Below are positions 10,914 through 21,782 of a stretch of DNA of 64,000 bases, one piece after another (the stretch's first letter is position 1; each line of letters begins with the position of its first letter). Origin of the DNA: Alisma plantago-aquatica (lineage: Eukaryota > Streptophyta > Magnoliopsida > Alismatales > Alismataceae); NCBI GenBank assembly GCA_963693085.1, contig OY856411.1, forward strand, positions 1,350,975,550 to 1,351,039,549, read 5' to 3'. The notes below the pieces were generated by a model, which had not been told where the DNA came from, searched no databases, and was given only the letters and a program-made list of their open reading frames with translations. Made by a program: the position numbers and the translations under genes.

Positions 10914-13900
10914 TTAGTTTACCTGCATTTTAGTAAGGATGTGAAGATCGGCCTCTACTTGAGCAATGATAATATTTGCCAATTTTTTGACGTTGTTGAA
11001 TGTTCTATTGTTTCTTTCCTTCCAAAGGTTCCAGCAAATTGTGATGAAGATATCGTTGCTTTTGAAATTTCTGTAGCTTCTTGAGGGGGAGATTTTTATA
11101 GGGAAAATGTCTTCCTGGAGGTCGGGAAGACTTTTTTGCATGAAGTGTGAAAAAATGTGTTGTGAGAAAGCGCATTTGAAGAAGATGTGGCTGACTGAAT
11201 CATTGTTTTTTTCACAGAGGACACATCTGAATGGTCCGATAAAACCCTTTCTTGAGATATTTTCACCTGTAAGAATTTTATTGTGAAGAAGAAGCCATAA
11301 GAATGTTTTGTATTTTTGTGGCCATTTTTCTTTCCAAAGCTTTGTTGATGATGGAGAGATACCTCTAATGCTTAGAAAATTGTATGCAAGCTTGATCGAA
11401 TATTTTTTCCCCCATTTCCAGGTGATATTGTTTGAGATGTCATTTTCCAAGTAATTTGTAAGATTTCTAAAATCATTTTGGCTGACCTGGGAAAGAACAC
11501 ATCTTTTTAAGGAGTTTGTTCTGTTGCTGGTTATAAGAGCAAGGGCTTTATCAATTTTTATGTTATGTAGATTCTTTGGAATTGTCCAAGATGTTTTAAG
11601 ATTTTCGACAGAGTTTTTTTCAAACCAAGGGTCAGACCAGAAAGAAATATTTTTATGGGAATGTGGAGGAGTGTTTATGATTTGTGAAAGAGTGTTGATA
11701 TTTTTATTTATGAATTTCCAGAGAGGGGAAGCAGTTTTCCTTTGGATATGGTGCCAGGGAGGAGAGTGCTGGTAGTATTTATTTTTGATAAGATGTGTCC
11801 AGATTTTCTTCTTGTTTTGGATAAGACAATCTATGACTTTGGCGATGAGGCAGAGGGAGTGAGTTTCAATATTTATAATGCCCCAGCCACCTTGATCAAT
11901 GGGAGCAGAAATAGTTTTCCAATTAACTAAATGATAGTGTTTCCCTTGTTTATTTTGCTTTTGAACATTATTCCATAAGAAATTTCTCCTGATTTTGTCA
12001 AGTATGGATTTTGTTTTTGAGGGAAGGGTATACAACTTAAGAAGTGGGTAGTTATAGGAGTAATGACACTTTTAAGCAGGGTGAGCCTACCCGAGAGAGA
12101 GAGAGAGAAAGTTGTTTTCCCAAGAGGTGAGCTTGTTGTTTATTTTTGAAATAATAGGTTTCCAAATGGCATTTGTTATGTTATAAGGAGTGATGGGAAG
12201 GCCGAGATATTTGATCGGAAAATCTTCTATTTTACACTTTAGAAAGTCTTTAAGGTTCTCCAGAGTGGAATGTTGAATGTTTACCCCAAAAATGGTGGAT
12301 TTTTTAATGTTAACTTTTAATCCAGAGATATAGGAGAAAAGACCAATGATCCTAAAGATATTCTGGACAGAGGAAAAATCAGGTGTGGAGAAGATGATGG
12401 TATCATCCGCAAATTGAATGATGTTCTCCATACAGTCATCAGGGGATGAAATGAGACCATTTTGCTTTCCCAAGTGAATCATACGTGAGAGAATGGTGGT
12501 TAAAATGATGAAAAGGTATGGAGAGAGTGGGTCCCCTTGTCTGAGTCCATTTGAATTATGGAAATAGCCAAAAGGGAAGCCATTGATGATAGTGGAGAAG
12601 TGGTTGGTAGATATACAAGCATGGATCCAAGAAATCCATTTGTCAGGGAAAGCAAAACCTTTAAGAGTTTGAAGAAGGCAATTCCAATTGACAAAGTCAA
12701 ATGCTTTTTCAAAATCAAGTTTAATGGCATGAAGGGGGGGTTTTTTATGACAAAGATGGAGGGTTTCATTGACCATTAAGAAAGCATCTTGGATGCTTCT
12801 GTTTTTTAGAAAGGCGGATTGGTTTAGAGGGATGATTTCATCCATGAGAGGTTTGATCCTATTAGCTAATGTTTTTGCAATTATTTTGTAGGAGGTGTTA
12901 ATGAGACTGATAAGACGAAAGTGTGAAATAAGTTCAGGTTTATTATTTTTTTTATCAAAGTAATAAAGGTTTTATTTATGTATTTCATGATGCTATGAGG
13001 GTTTGAACTTGTTTGGAAGGCAGTAAGAAAGGCAAGGAAGTCTTTTTTATAATGATGCCAGTTGGCCAGGTAGAATTCTACGTTAAGGCCATCTGAACCA
13101 GGCAATTTGTTTTTTCCTAGGTCAGAGATAGCAGATTGTAATTCCTCAAGAGTGAATGGTTTAATGAGGTCATGAGGGTTTGTTGTTTTATTTTCACAAA
13201 TAGACTGCCAATGGATGTTGTTTAGGCCTGCAGGGTTGTGATTATTGTTAAATATTTTTTTAATGGTTTTTATATGGGTTATGATGGTCTGTTTATGTGA
13301 AGTGAGCCTGCCATTTATCGAAAGATGAGATATGGCATTATTTCTAAATTTTTGGTTGCAGGTTTTATGAAAAAATTTAGTATTCTTGTCACCTTCTTTA
13401 GCCCACGTAATTTTGGCCCTTTGTCTCCATTTAGACTCGATACTATTATTTATGAGGTCAAGATCAGCTTTAATGGAGAGGATCAAGGCAGGATCAGTTG
13501 AAGGGTCTTTTTCAACAAAGAGAAGTTGATCTTCAAGGTCTTTCTGAGAATCAGTTAAGGTCGAGGGGTTTTGAATCATCCATTTTTTAATATGATTTTT
13601 GATATGCTTTGTGTTATGGAAAATGTGTAAACCTATGTTTTTTGTTTGTGAGTTAGCTAGAGTCTAGTTCTCAAGACAAGATTTGGAAAAAAAATTGATG
13701 TGAAGCCAATTGTTTTCAAATCTAAAAGGGTGTGATCCCCAAGAGATTGAGGCAGTTTCAAGGATTAGGGGAAAATGATCAGAAATGGTGTGATGGGAGA
13801 TGTAAACTGAAGAGAGTGGATGCTTGTCTTCCCAAAGGTTTGAACAAATGAAATGATCGAGACGGGCAAAGGAGTGATTTCTAGACCATGTGAATAAGGC

Positions 13901-14449
13901 ATTTGTGGGAACAAGATCAATGAGAGAATGGTTAGAAATCATATGTTTAAATTTTTTGTCAGCGACTGTCATGGGAGAGGGTGATGGATTTGAGTTGATC
14001 CTATCCGATATTTGGGTAACAAGATTAAAATCACCACCAAGAACCCAGGGTGTCTGATGGTAATTTGAGAAGAGACATCGCAACTCCTCAAGGAAGGATG
14101 TTTTGTCATATCCTGGTTCCCCATATAATCCAGTGAAGGACCAAAGGTAGTCATCATCAAGATTTTTGAAATCAATCGTGATAGAAAAAATTTGAATGGA
14201 GGAGTTTAGCAAATCAAGGATCTGATTATTGTATCCCACAAAGATCCCACCTTTAAAACCCTTGGGTGGAAGCTGAATCCAGTTCGAGATTCGATTTCCA
14301 CCAATGGTTTTAAGGGCGAAGGGAGAGAGAAGGGATTTAGTTTCTTGGATGGTGATTAAATCTATTTTGTTTTTGTAAATGTGGGAACGTATTTTTTTCC
14401 TTCTTTGTAGGTTGGCTGCACCACAGATATTCCAGGTAGAAATTTTCAT
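10914..14449 (-). pseudogene. LINE ORF2: AP-like endonuclease, reverse transcriptase, zf-RVT
   Basis: ORF2 starts MKISTWNICGAANLQRRKK at 14449. The endonuclease/exonuclease/phosphatase fold shows as DLITIQETKS, VLGGDFNLV, SFARLDHFICSN and ISDHFPLIL; it nicks the genomic target. The RT follows: LPGSDGLNVEFY near 13080, LDFEKAFDFVNW near 12710, GLRQGDPLSPYLF near 12540, and the catalytic FADD near 12400 (IIQFADDTIIF). The C-terminal zf-RVT region is at about 11330-11130 (TFLWLLLHNKI; CVLCEKNNDSVSHIFFKC). By frame arithmetic there is an in-frame stop near 13664, a frameshift between 12881 and 12845, and an in-frame stop near 12087 in a GA-rich run. All catalytic blocks are otherwise recognisable, so this copy is recently dead. 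Confidence 0.92.
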
Positions 14450-14498
14450 GATAAAGGAAAAGAAATCGAGAAAAAATAACAGGTAGAAAGGAAAATTG

Positions 14499-17178
14499 TT
14501 AGCAACTTTTCTTAGACCAACCCATAAATGATTCTAGATTATTTAACATATACTGTGTGTCATCTTTTTTATCAAAGCAAAAGCCAATCTTGTTTGCAAA
14601 TGTAGTAAAACTTTTTGAGCTGGACCAAGAAGCAACATCATCTATAGAGACAGACTTATTTTTTATTTTATGTGATAGAGATGATGATAGTGATGACGCA
14701 GGAGAATCATAACAGATTGAGCAAGGTGGGGTGTTACCTCTCTTTTCCCTGTTGATGATGCTGGTTCCATTGATGTTGGCTTGTTTAGGTTGCGGGATCT
14801 TTTGCAAGTAGCTTGAGTTTGTCTTTTGTATAGGGCTCTCCTGCTCCGAACTCTACAGCGAGGTATCCTTGTTTTGTAAAGAAGATTCTTGAAAAGTAGA
14901 AGTTTTATTTTCCTTGTTTGGGGTATGCCAACTTTCCTTTGTAGATGAAGTAGATGGGCATGAGTTTTTGCTAGGTTTGATATTGGAAGAGGGAAGGGAG
15001 GGGTCAGGTGATCTATTTCTTTTTTTGTTTTGGAGAGGGTAATAACTTTCAGAAAAATTTGTAGGTTTCCTAATCCAGACTTGGTTTCTGGTAGGAGGAA
15101 CCCTGGCATGAGGGATGGGGTTTTTCCCTTTGTTTGGGCTAAACCAAGAAGGAGGATGTGATGAAAGCTCAGAGAAAGCAGTGCTGTTAACAGTGGGGTG
15201 CTCTACAGCAAGCTTCAGATGGTAAATCGATTCTCCTATCCTGATGTTGATAGAAGGAGGAAGGAAGATGGTTGCTTTAACCGCGAAAAGGCAATAGGCT
15301 TTGATGAATTGGGTGGGATGGAGAGTTTATGGACTAATGTATTGAAGTGTAGCACCAATAGAATGGGCGATACCTCTGAAAATCTCAAGCTCCCACAGAT
15401 GAGGAGGAAGGTTTGAGATGGCTACCCAGTCGGAACCACTAGCAGGAGCAGGGAAGGAGCCTGTATTGGCGGACCATTTGGAGAGGCGTGCCATGATAAA
15501 GCTAGATCCACAAGGTATGGTAAGCATCTGGTTGAAGATATGGTCAATCTTCGTCCCTTCAGGAATAGTGTAGATGATCTGGGTGGGTGAGAAAACTTTT
15601 GGTTTGAGAATGGTTTGGCCTGGGAGAAGGATATCTAAGGCTCTAGTGATATCGAGGACATTGATAGGATTATTTTCCAGGTTATTTTCTATCGTAACAA
15701 GAATACTTCTGAGGGAAAAAACCTTGAGTAATCACATAGAGTTTGCCGGTAGATCCATGGCGATCGCATACTCGAGGAAGTCAGGTGTCTTCATGATTTG
15801 AGGAGAGGGAGGGAGGTTGACACTATGAGTTTTGATGGAAGGGGTTTTAGATGGAGGTATATATTGATGTGTGTGATGTTTGGTAGGGATTTTTGGCGAG
15901 GGGTAGGGTTTTGAAATAGGTGATGTCCAAGAGTTTGAGTTTACGAGGCTAGGGTTTGTTTTTTTTTTGCATGATCCGGCGGGAGATCTGCTAGATATGC
16001 AAAATGATTTTTTGAATGGTAATGATTGAGGGGAGGTACCGCATTTGGCCAGTAGTCGGTGGAAGTTTGTTTTGGGACCACTGAACTATTTTGGAAAGGG
16101 GGGAATCGTGTAGAGCGTGAGTGCATGTTAGATCGGTGGGGATATGTCTGTTTGACAACCCTATTAGGGAAAGGTCGTGCCAAACAGAACCTTTTTTATG
16201 TGCCCAAGGTTACCACAGTTGAAGCAAGTGCGTCGAGAGAAACACCTGGAAGAAGAGTGGCTGCTACTGTGGCAGAGGAAGCAGAAAAGGGCACGAAAAG
16301 GTTTCCTGGGGGGGACCGATTTCCAGATTTGGGCGGTGGGGTTTTGTTCTAAAGTGTCTTTTATCAGAGCGGAAGATTTTGCATGTCCCAGAACCGGGAA
16401 GGAGAGGTTTAAATGATTGATGTTCTTAGGGATGATATCCCTAGGTGTAGAGAACAAAGGACGGAGGGTTTTGTGTAAGGACGATAGTTTTGAACCGTAA
16501 ACATTTTTTTATGGATGGAGAGGGAAAAAGTTTATACCTTTCAGCTATGGAGCTATGTTGTTGAACCAGAGGAGATGTGATCTCGTCTTCTTCATCTTCT
16601 GATCCAGAGGAGATGGAGATGGGCCAAGATTTCACACCCATTGGGGGTTGGTATTCTGCCCTGACAAAGAGTTGGTCTGCAGAGTCTGAGGATGAAGAAA
16701 CATCTTGGTCATTTCTTTTGTAGAGATATGCAAGAGAAGGTGGTGTCTCATGTAAGAAATCGCGAACCCAGGCACGAAAGGTGCGGTCAGCAAAAGGTTG
16801 GAGGAACATAGACCATTCCGACTGCAAATCCAGTTCCAAGCGCATCTCTTTCCAACCTTCTGAGATGAGGAGAAAGGGGGATTTCTTTCCCCAGGTTGTT
16901 TCCGGTGGGGTAGACCAAGAAAGTGAAACCTGGAATGATCGGTGACCAATGTTTACCATGCATATTCCAGGGGAGATGTCATATTTGTGGTAAATCCAAG
17001 CTCTAGGTAGTGGGATAGTTGATGAGTAGGTTTGATCGGAGAGATGGATCTCCAGGAAGGGGAAGCGAGAGTTCATGTTGAGAGAGGAAGATGGGGGTTT
17101 TGAGATGTTGCTGGACTTCAGCGTTTTGTGATTCTGGAGGGCTCGGCGGAAATATTTAATCTTACCCGATTTTTGCAT
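14499..17178 (-). pseudogene. LINE ORF1 with tandem CCHC zinc knuckles, frameshifted
   Basis: ORF1 is the nucleic-acid-binding protein of the LINE. The first open part (17178-16441) has a Ser/Asp/Glu-rich stretch (SSGSEDEEDE). Near 16290-16250 is an intact CX2CX4HX4C knuckle, CFLCHSSSHSSSRC. It is followed by CFNCGNLGH, whose last cysteine is lost because of a one-base difference in an A run (T6 at 16192-16197 on +). Downstream (15941-16183, then about 15527-14499) further blocks continue in other frames, including a DUF4283-like segment (SDWVAISNLPPHLWELEIFRG). Frame changes occur at least four times. Spacing to ORF2 is about 50 bases. Confidence 0.75.
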
Positions 17179-17874
17179 GCAATGCCCTTTTATGCATGTA
17201 GCAATGGTGATGACGCCCCCTGTTCTCGTGGTGAATACCGAAGGTTGGTGGAGCTTTTATTGCGGCTTTCCAGAACAGACGGTGAGCAGATGAGATCCTT
17301 GAAACCCACAAAATCCGGGGATAGAGAATGTTCCGACAGAGAGAATGAAGATGGGTAATCAATGCGATGTTGTTTGCATGTTTCTAGATCGATTTTATGG
17401 CACGAGGAATGGAGGATAGACACTATATCCAGCAAAAAAATGAAAGCTTTATCCGTTCGGGCGTAGAAATGATGATGCTGAAAGAATCTATTGTCACAAA
17501 GTATAATTTGAGAACCCAAATGATGAGGTTAACTGAAGTAAAGACAAACCTTAGCCAGCTGAATTCGAAGGGGGCAGGGGGAAAGGTAATTGAGGAACTA
17601 GGGTTCATGAAACCTAGAACAGGCGGTTTCCGAAGGGTTGATGATGGAACTTTACAGCCGTATCAACAGAGAAGATGGTAGAAGTGAAGTCTCGATGGAG
17701 CTGAGACCCAAACCAGATGAAGATATGAAACTCTGGCGAGAGGGGGAAAGGCGAGAGACGATGGGAGATTTACCTGAGGAGGGGCTTACCGAGCTGGGAG
17801 ACGACGGACCGATCGGCGAATCCTAGAGAGAAGTTAGAGCTTTCTCCCTCTAACTTACCGTTGAAAGAAGGTTA
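17179..17874 (-). promoter_or_regulatory. LINE 5' leader (internal promoter region)
   Basis: About 700 bases precede ORF1 and end exactly at the target duplication, so this is the LINE 5' untranslated region. In plant L1 elements this region holds the internal promoter. I see no intact reading frame in it that belongs to the element and could not pick a start site. Confidence 0.5.
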
Positions 17875-20800
17875 AAGAAAGACATAATATGGAGGGATTT
17901 ATGCATGAGTTATTATTAATTTGCAATTCTATTTTGTAGATTACTAAATTTTTGGATACTAGTTAATAGCAATTCTATTTTGCAGAGTATATTTGAATTG
18001 GATGAAAAGTTGCATCGTAAATGCGTGATGCAACGCTGTGGGAGAGTCCTAAGGAACTATAGGACAAATCTCACCAGAGAATACATAAAAGAAGATGACA
18101 AGAGGAAGAAGACAGCCACTGAACAGTGGAACTTCCTGGACAAAGAAGAATGGGACACGTTTGTCGCTTCAAGACAAACTGATGAATTCAAGGTATTAGG
18201 CGTCAGTCTCAATCTCATTAATTAATATATGTTGTATTCACCTAGTCAAGATTAACATTTAGTGTTACTAACCAAATCATTAATTTGCATACTAACTAGG
18301 CCCTCAGTGAGGCACAAAGATCAAGGCGTGCACTGAATGTGCATGACCACACAATGGGTCTAAAGGAGTATGCTGGCATTCGCCAAAGACTACAGTCTGA
18401 GGCTACTGCTCAGTCTGCTGCTGCTCAGGAGTCCTCTACCATAGGTAGCACACCTCTGCCTCGCCATGATGTCTGGATAGCTGGGAGGCAAAATAAGAAG
18501 GGAGAAATAACTAAGGCTGCAACTGCTGAGGCGGCTGCAAAAATGGTAAAATACAACTCTTACAGCAATCATTTGAATATTGATTATTTGTGTTGTTTAC
18601 TTAAGTATAAATTTTTGTTTTGGCGATTAGCGGGAGCTGCATGAGCTGAGGAAACAAGGAAAGTTCATCCCTGAGGGAACAAAGGATGAATTGACAGTTG
18701 CTCTGGGTAACCCAGAGCATCCTGGACGTGTTAGGGCTGCAGGCGCTGGTGTGGGCATCAAATCTTTTTTTGGGTCATCCCAGCGCAAACATGTCCCAAA
18801 AGTGGGACTTTCACAAGAAGATGTAACATATTCTTTCTTTATAATGTTACTATAAAAGAGAATTCAAAAATTAGAATTTGACGTTTCTTTTATCCATGTA
18901 TAGGTAGATAAGCTATTTGATAGGAAACTCGAAGAAAAACTCGAAGAAGCAATGAAAAAGTGGCAGGCATCTCAGACTGCCACTTACCAGACAATACCTA
19001 CTGCAGACTCTACTCCTACTCCTACTGCAGAGGTTGGGAGTAATCCTGTAGAACCACCACCTAGCACATCCACTGTAAGTATTTTTATGACATAGTAACT
19101 AGTTTTTTAATTCAAGATGATATGTATATATGAAAATATAGTCGTTTCAAAAAAAGATGATATGTATATATGTATATAACATTCTTTATACAAAAATGTG
19201 TAGGGGTTGAAGCCATGCCGTCTAAAAAGTAAAGAATATGTCGTTGCAGAGGCGTCGGCTTACCCATCCCTACCAGGGAAAACGTGTCACGGGTCTCCAG
19301 TACCAGCTGGTTGGATTTGGGTGAGCCTGATACATATATTCCCCCAGTGGATGGATCTTCCACTGCCATATGCCCACCCAGATTGTGAAACGCTTTGTGA
19401 GGCAGTAGGCGGAGTGATATTGTGGCTAAAAGCGGATGTCCTCTTTACTGAAAAGGTATGGTAAATTTACATTACGTTCAATTGTTAGTGTGTGTATATG
19501 ATGGCAGTTGATATGAAATTATATATATATACAGGTCAAAAAGAAGACACCCACAGCATCTAGGCCTCCACTTCCACCTCCTACATTACCTAGTTGGGTT
19601 CCACAGGACCTACCTGTCCTGTTAGGTCCTAACTGTAGGGGTATGGCAATATGGTTAGGGGAACATGATATAAACTCCCCTATAACTGTTTCTTCCTATT
19701 CAGATTCTACAGGTCAGTCATACGAAACAAAACTATTTATACTGGATATTTTGGAGTTGTTTCGATATGATTGGCTAAATACATCTGTGATAGAGCTATG
19801 GATAAGGTGAGATATTCTTTATACATCCATATACCTTGTGTATGATCTGGTGATCTGGTTTCTTATTTATTAATGCATGCGTAATTAATACATATTTTAC
19901 AGCTACTTAGACAACATATGTGCAGATTTTGGATTCGAACATGTAGGGTTTTTTATTCCATCTTTGATTAGTCTAGTAGCTAAAGACCCTACATCAGTTC
20001 AACAATACTGTGGTGAGGCTTTTTCAAATTTTACTGTAAAAAAGAAGACGGTGATAATGGCTCCATTCAATGTAGAGTAAGCTTACTTTGCTTATTATAA
20101 TTTGGACTTAAGAAAATTATATTTTATTGTGGATTTTGAGTTATTAATTTTTAACTTTTTTTCCTCTAGGGGTAGGCATTGGGAGTTACTGTTTATTGCC
20201 CCCGAGACGTTCACTGTGTATTATCTAGATCCTAAGGGGGGTAAATTGAATACAAGATTTGGACACATAATGAAAATGGCAATATTCCAGTGAGAAATAT
20301 TTCATTTTTCATATCTGTTAACATATGTTATTACATTACTATTTAATTGTAATGTTCTATGTTAAATTAACATGTAGGGGTTTTGAGGAGTACAAAAAGG
20401 CTGGAGGAAAGGTCCCCACGAAAAAGAACCAGCCAATAATTTGGAAGAACGTGAAAGTAAGTTCCCGACTGCAATATATGTATATATTATTTATGTTAAC
20501 AATGCTTAATTAGTTGTATTTTTTAATATTTTGTATGTTTGAATTTATAGTGTGCTACACAAGACAACGGATGTGCATGTGGATACTATGTCATGTGATA
20601 TATGCACATGATTATCAAACATACTGCACTGGATATCGAGTGTATTGCTCAGGTATTATATAGTCTCATTAGATAATATGATCGAAATATATCAATCTTA
20701 TTTATAGCTCATTAATTATATATATACATCATTCTCTTTACAGGTGTTTAAAGCCGACCCCATTACAGGAAAGGACTTACCAAATGTTAATGCTCCCTAT

Positions 20801-20896
20801 ACGATGGGAGAATTAAATGAAGTAAGAGAAGATTGGGCAACAGCCATACAAATAGTGGGGGCTTTAAAATATAATTGGGATCCTGATAGCGAATAA

Positions 20897-21293
20897 TGAC
20901 TAAACAATAGTATTTTTTAAATGAATTTCTGAATTATAATATATGTGTGAATGTTTCTACATGTCTTGATGTTTCTACATGTGTCTGAGTGAAAATGAAT
21001 GAAAGTGTTGGTTGCTATATGAATGTTTCTACATGTGTGAATGTGAATGAATGGAACTACAGATTGCTAGCATGTGTGAATGTTTATAAATGTGTGAAAA
21101 TAAAATAGAACTGCAGGTTGCATTGCTAAATGCATGTGCTACTTTTTTATTGTTAATTTTGCAGGTTTGCGGCCTGTTGTCGGCTGATATCAATGGATGT
21201 TGTAAAACCTGTAGTTCATAACTGAACTGAATAGGTTTCTCATCCTGCAACCAGCCACAGCAGGTCTGCAGACTGACAGAAAAAAAAACAATA
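20897..21293. other. 3' non-coding part of the CACTA element
   Basis: AT-rich trailer with several TGAATGTTTCTACATGTGT-like direct repeats (20951-21080), where the words GTGTGAATG and TTTCTACATG recur. No reading frame of note. Confidence 0.5.
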
Positions 21294-21770
21294 GGCGTCG
21301 GTTATTTATAAATAACCGACACATAATGTCATAGTGTCGGTTTTACTACTCTAAACCGACGTCTATTTCCTTAACAGGCGAAGATATATGGCGTCAGTTA
21401 TTTGTAAAAAATTGACACTGATTCTTTGGCGTGAAGGGTTTGGGCATCAATTTCTTAACTAATAACCGACGCCTATAGTCCCATGATGGCGCGCGAAGAG
21501 TTTGGGCGTCGGTTTCTTATCTAATAACCGACGCCTATAGTCCCATGATGGCGCGCTTTTAGTGGCACGCGAAGAGTTTGGGTGTCAGTTTCTTATCTAA
21601 TAACCGACGCCTATAGTCCCCTGATGGCGCGTTTTCGGTGGCGCGCAAAGAGTTTGGGCATCGGTTTTGGAACCGACGCCTAATGGCTGAGCTTTTAGTG
21701 TCGCCCACATAGGTGTCGCTTAGAAACCGACACTAAAGGCTTTAAATAACCGACACTAAAGGTAGGTTCT
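21294..21770. repeat. Right subterminal hairpin array of the CACTA element
   Basis: Units of GGCGTCGGTT or GTGTCGGTT facing AACCGACGCC or AACCGACAC recur every 60-80 bases. From about 21480 to 21660 the larger unit TCCC(A/C)TGATGGCGCG plus GAGTTTGGGCGTCGG repeats three times nearly unchanged, so part of the array is a true tandem repeat. It mirrors the left array and supports the element boundary at 21779. Confidence 0.87.
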
Positions 21771-21782
21771 GTAGTGGTGATA

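Larger units (their letters stand above)
10544..17874 (-). mobile_element. Full-length L1-type LINE nested in the CACTA gene
   Basis: The element lies on the - strand and ends in a short A tail (T's at 10544-10549). It is bounded by the perfect 16 bp duplication AAGAAAGACATAATAT at 10528-10543 and 17875-17890. At 7.33 kb it has the length of a complete plant L1, with a leader, ORF1, and ORF2 carrying endonuclease, RT and a zinc-binding end. The target was an exon of the CACTA gene; the codons on either side (KEKKDI and then IWRDL) continue one reading frame across it. The coding parts have only a modest number of stops and shifts. Confidence 0.93.
10106..20896 (+). pseudogene. CACTA-borne Transposase_24 / DUF8039-like / Ulp1 (C48) gene, interrupted
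   Basis: This is a plant transposon gene with canonical GT-AG introns. Exons read by eye: 10106-10180, 10270-10543 (resuming at 17891 after the LINE), 17986-18192, 18300-18545, 18631-18822, 18904-19074, 19204-19455, 19535-19806, 19903-20076, 20170-20289, 20378-20456, 20551-20652 and 20744-20896. N-terminal blocks SYLGFVTRSHCG, CGRVLRNYRTNLTREYIK, RQNKKGEITKAATAEAA and DELTVALGNPEHPGRVR mark Transposase_24. The exon at 19204-19455 resembles DUF8039. C-terminal exons have the Ulp1 cysteine-protease triad in order: RHWELL (His), YYLDPKGG (Asp), and TQDNGCACGYYVM (Gln and Cys). Damage: in-frame TAG at 10318-10320, TGA at 20596-20598 just after the catalytic Cys block, and the LINE. It was probably a DNA-binding or SUMO-protease-like accessory, not a DDE transposase. 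Confidence 0.82.
8087..21779 (+). mobile_element. CACTA (En/Spm) DNA transposon carrying a Ulp1-type gene
   Basis: The left end begins CACTACTACAGAA and the right end finishes TTCTGTAGTGGTG, inverted repeats differing at one base in 13. Each end is flanked by ATA (8084-8086 and 21780-21782), the 3 bp duplication expected of CACTA elements. Arrays of GTGTCGGTT/AACCGACAC hairpins lie just inside both ends, as known for subterminal transposase sites of this superfamily. After subtracting the nested 7.3 kb LINE the element is about 6.3 kb. Its only gene is a Transposase_24-Ulp1 type protein. I see no Tnp2-like DDE transposase, so it was probably mobilised in trans. It is inserted in AT-rich anonymous DNA. 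Confidence 0.93.

Noticed and set aside
16632..17178. Opposite-frame ORFs within the LINE leader and ORF1 as separate genes
   Set aside because: They lie wholly inside the LINE, overlap its ORF1 and carry no domain.
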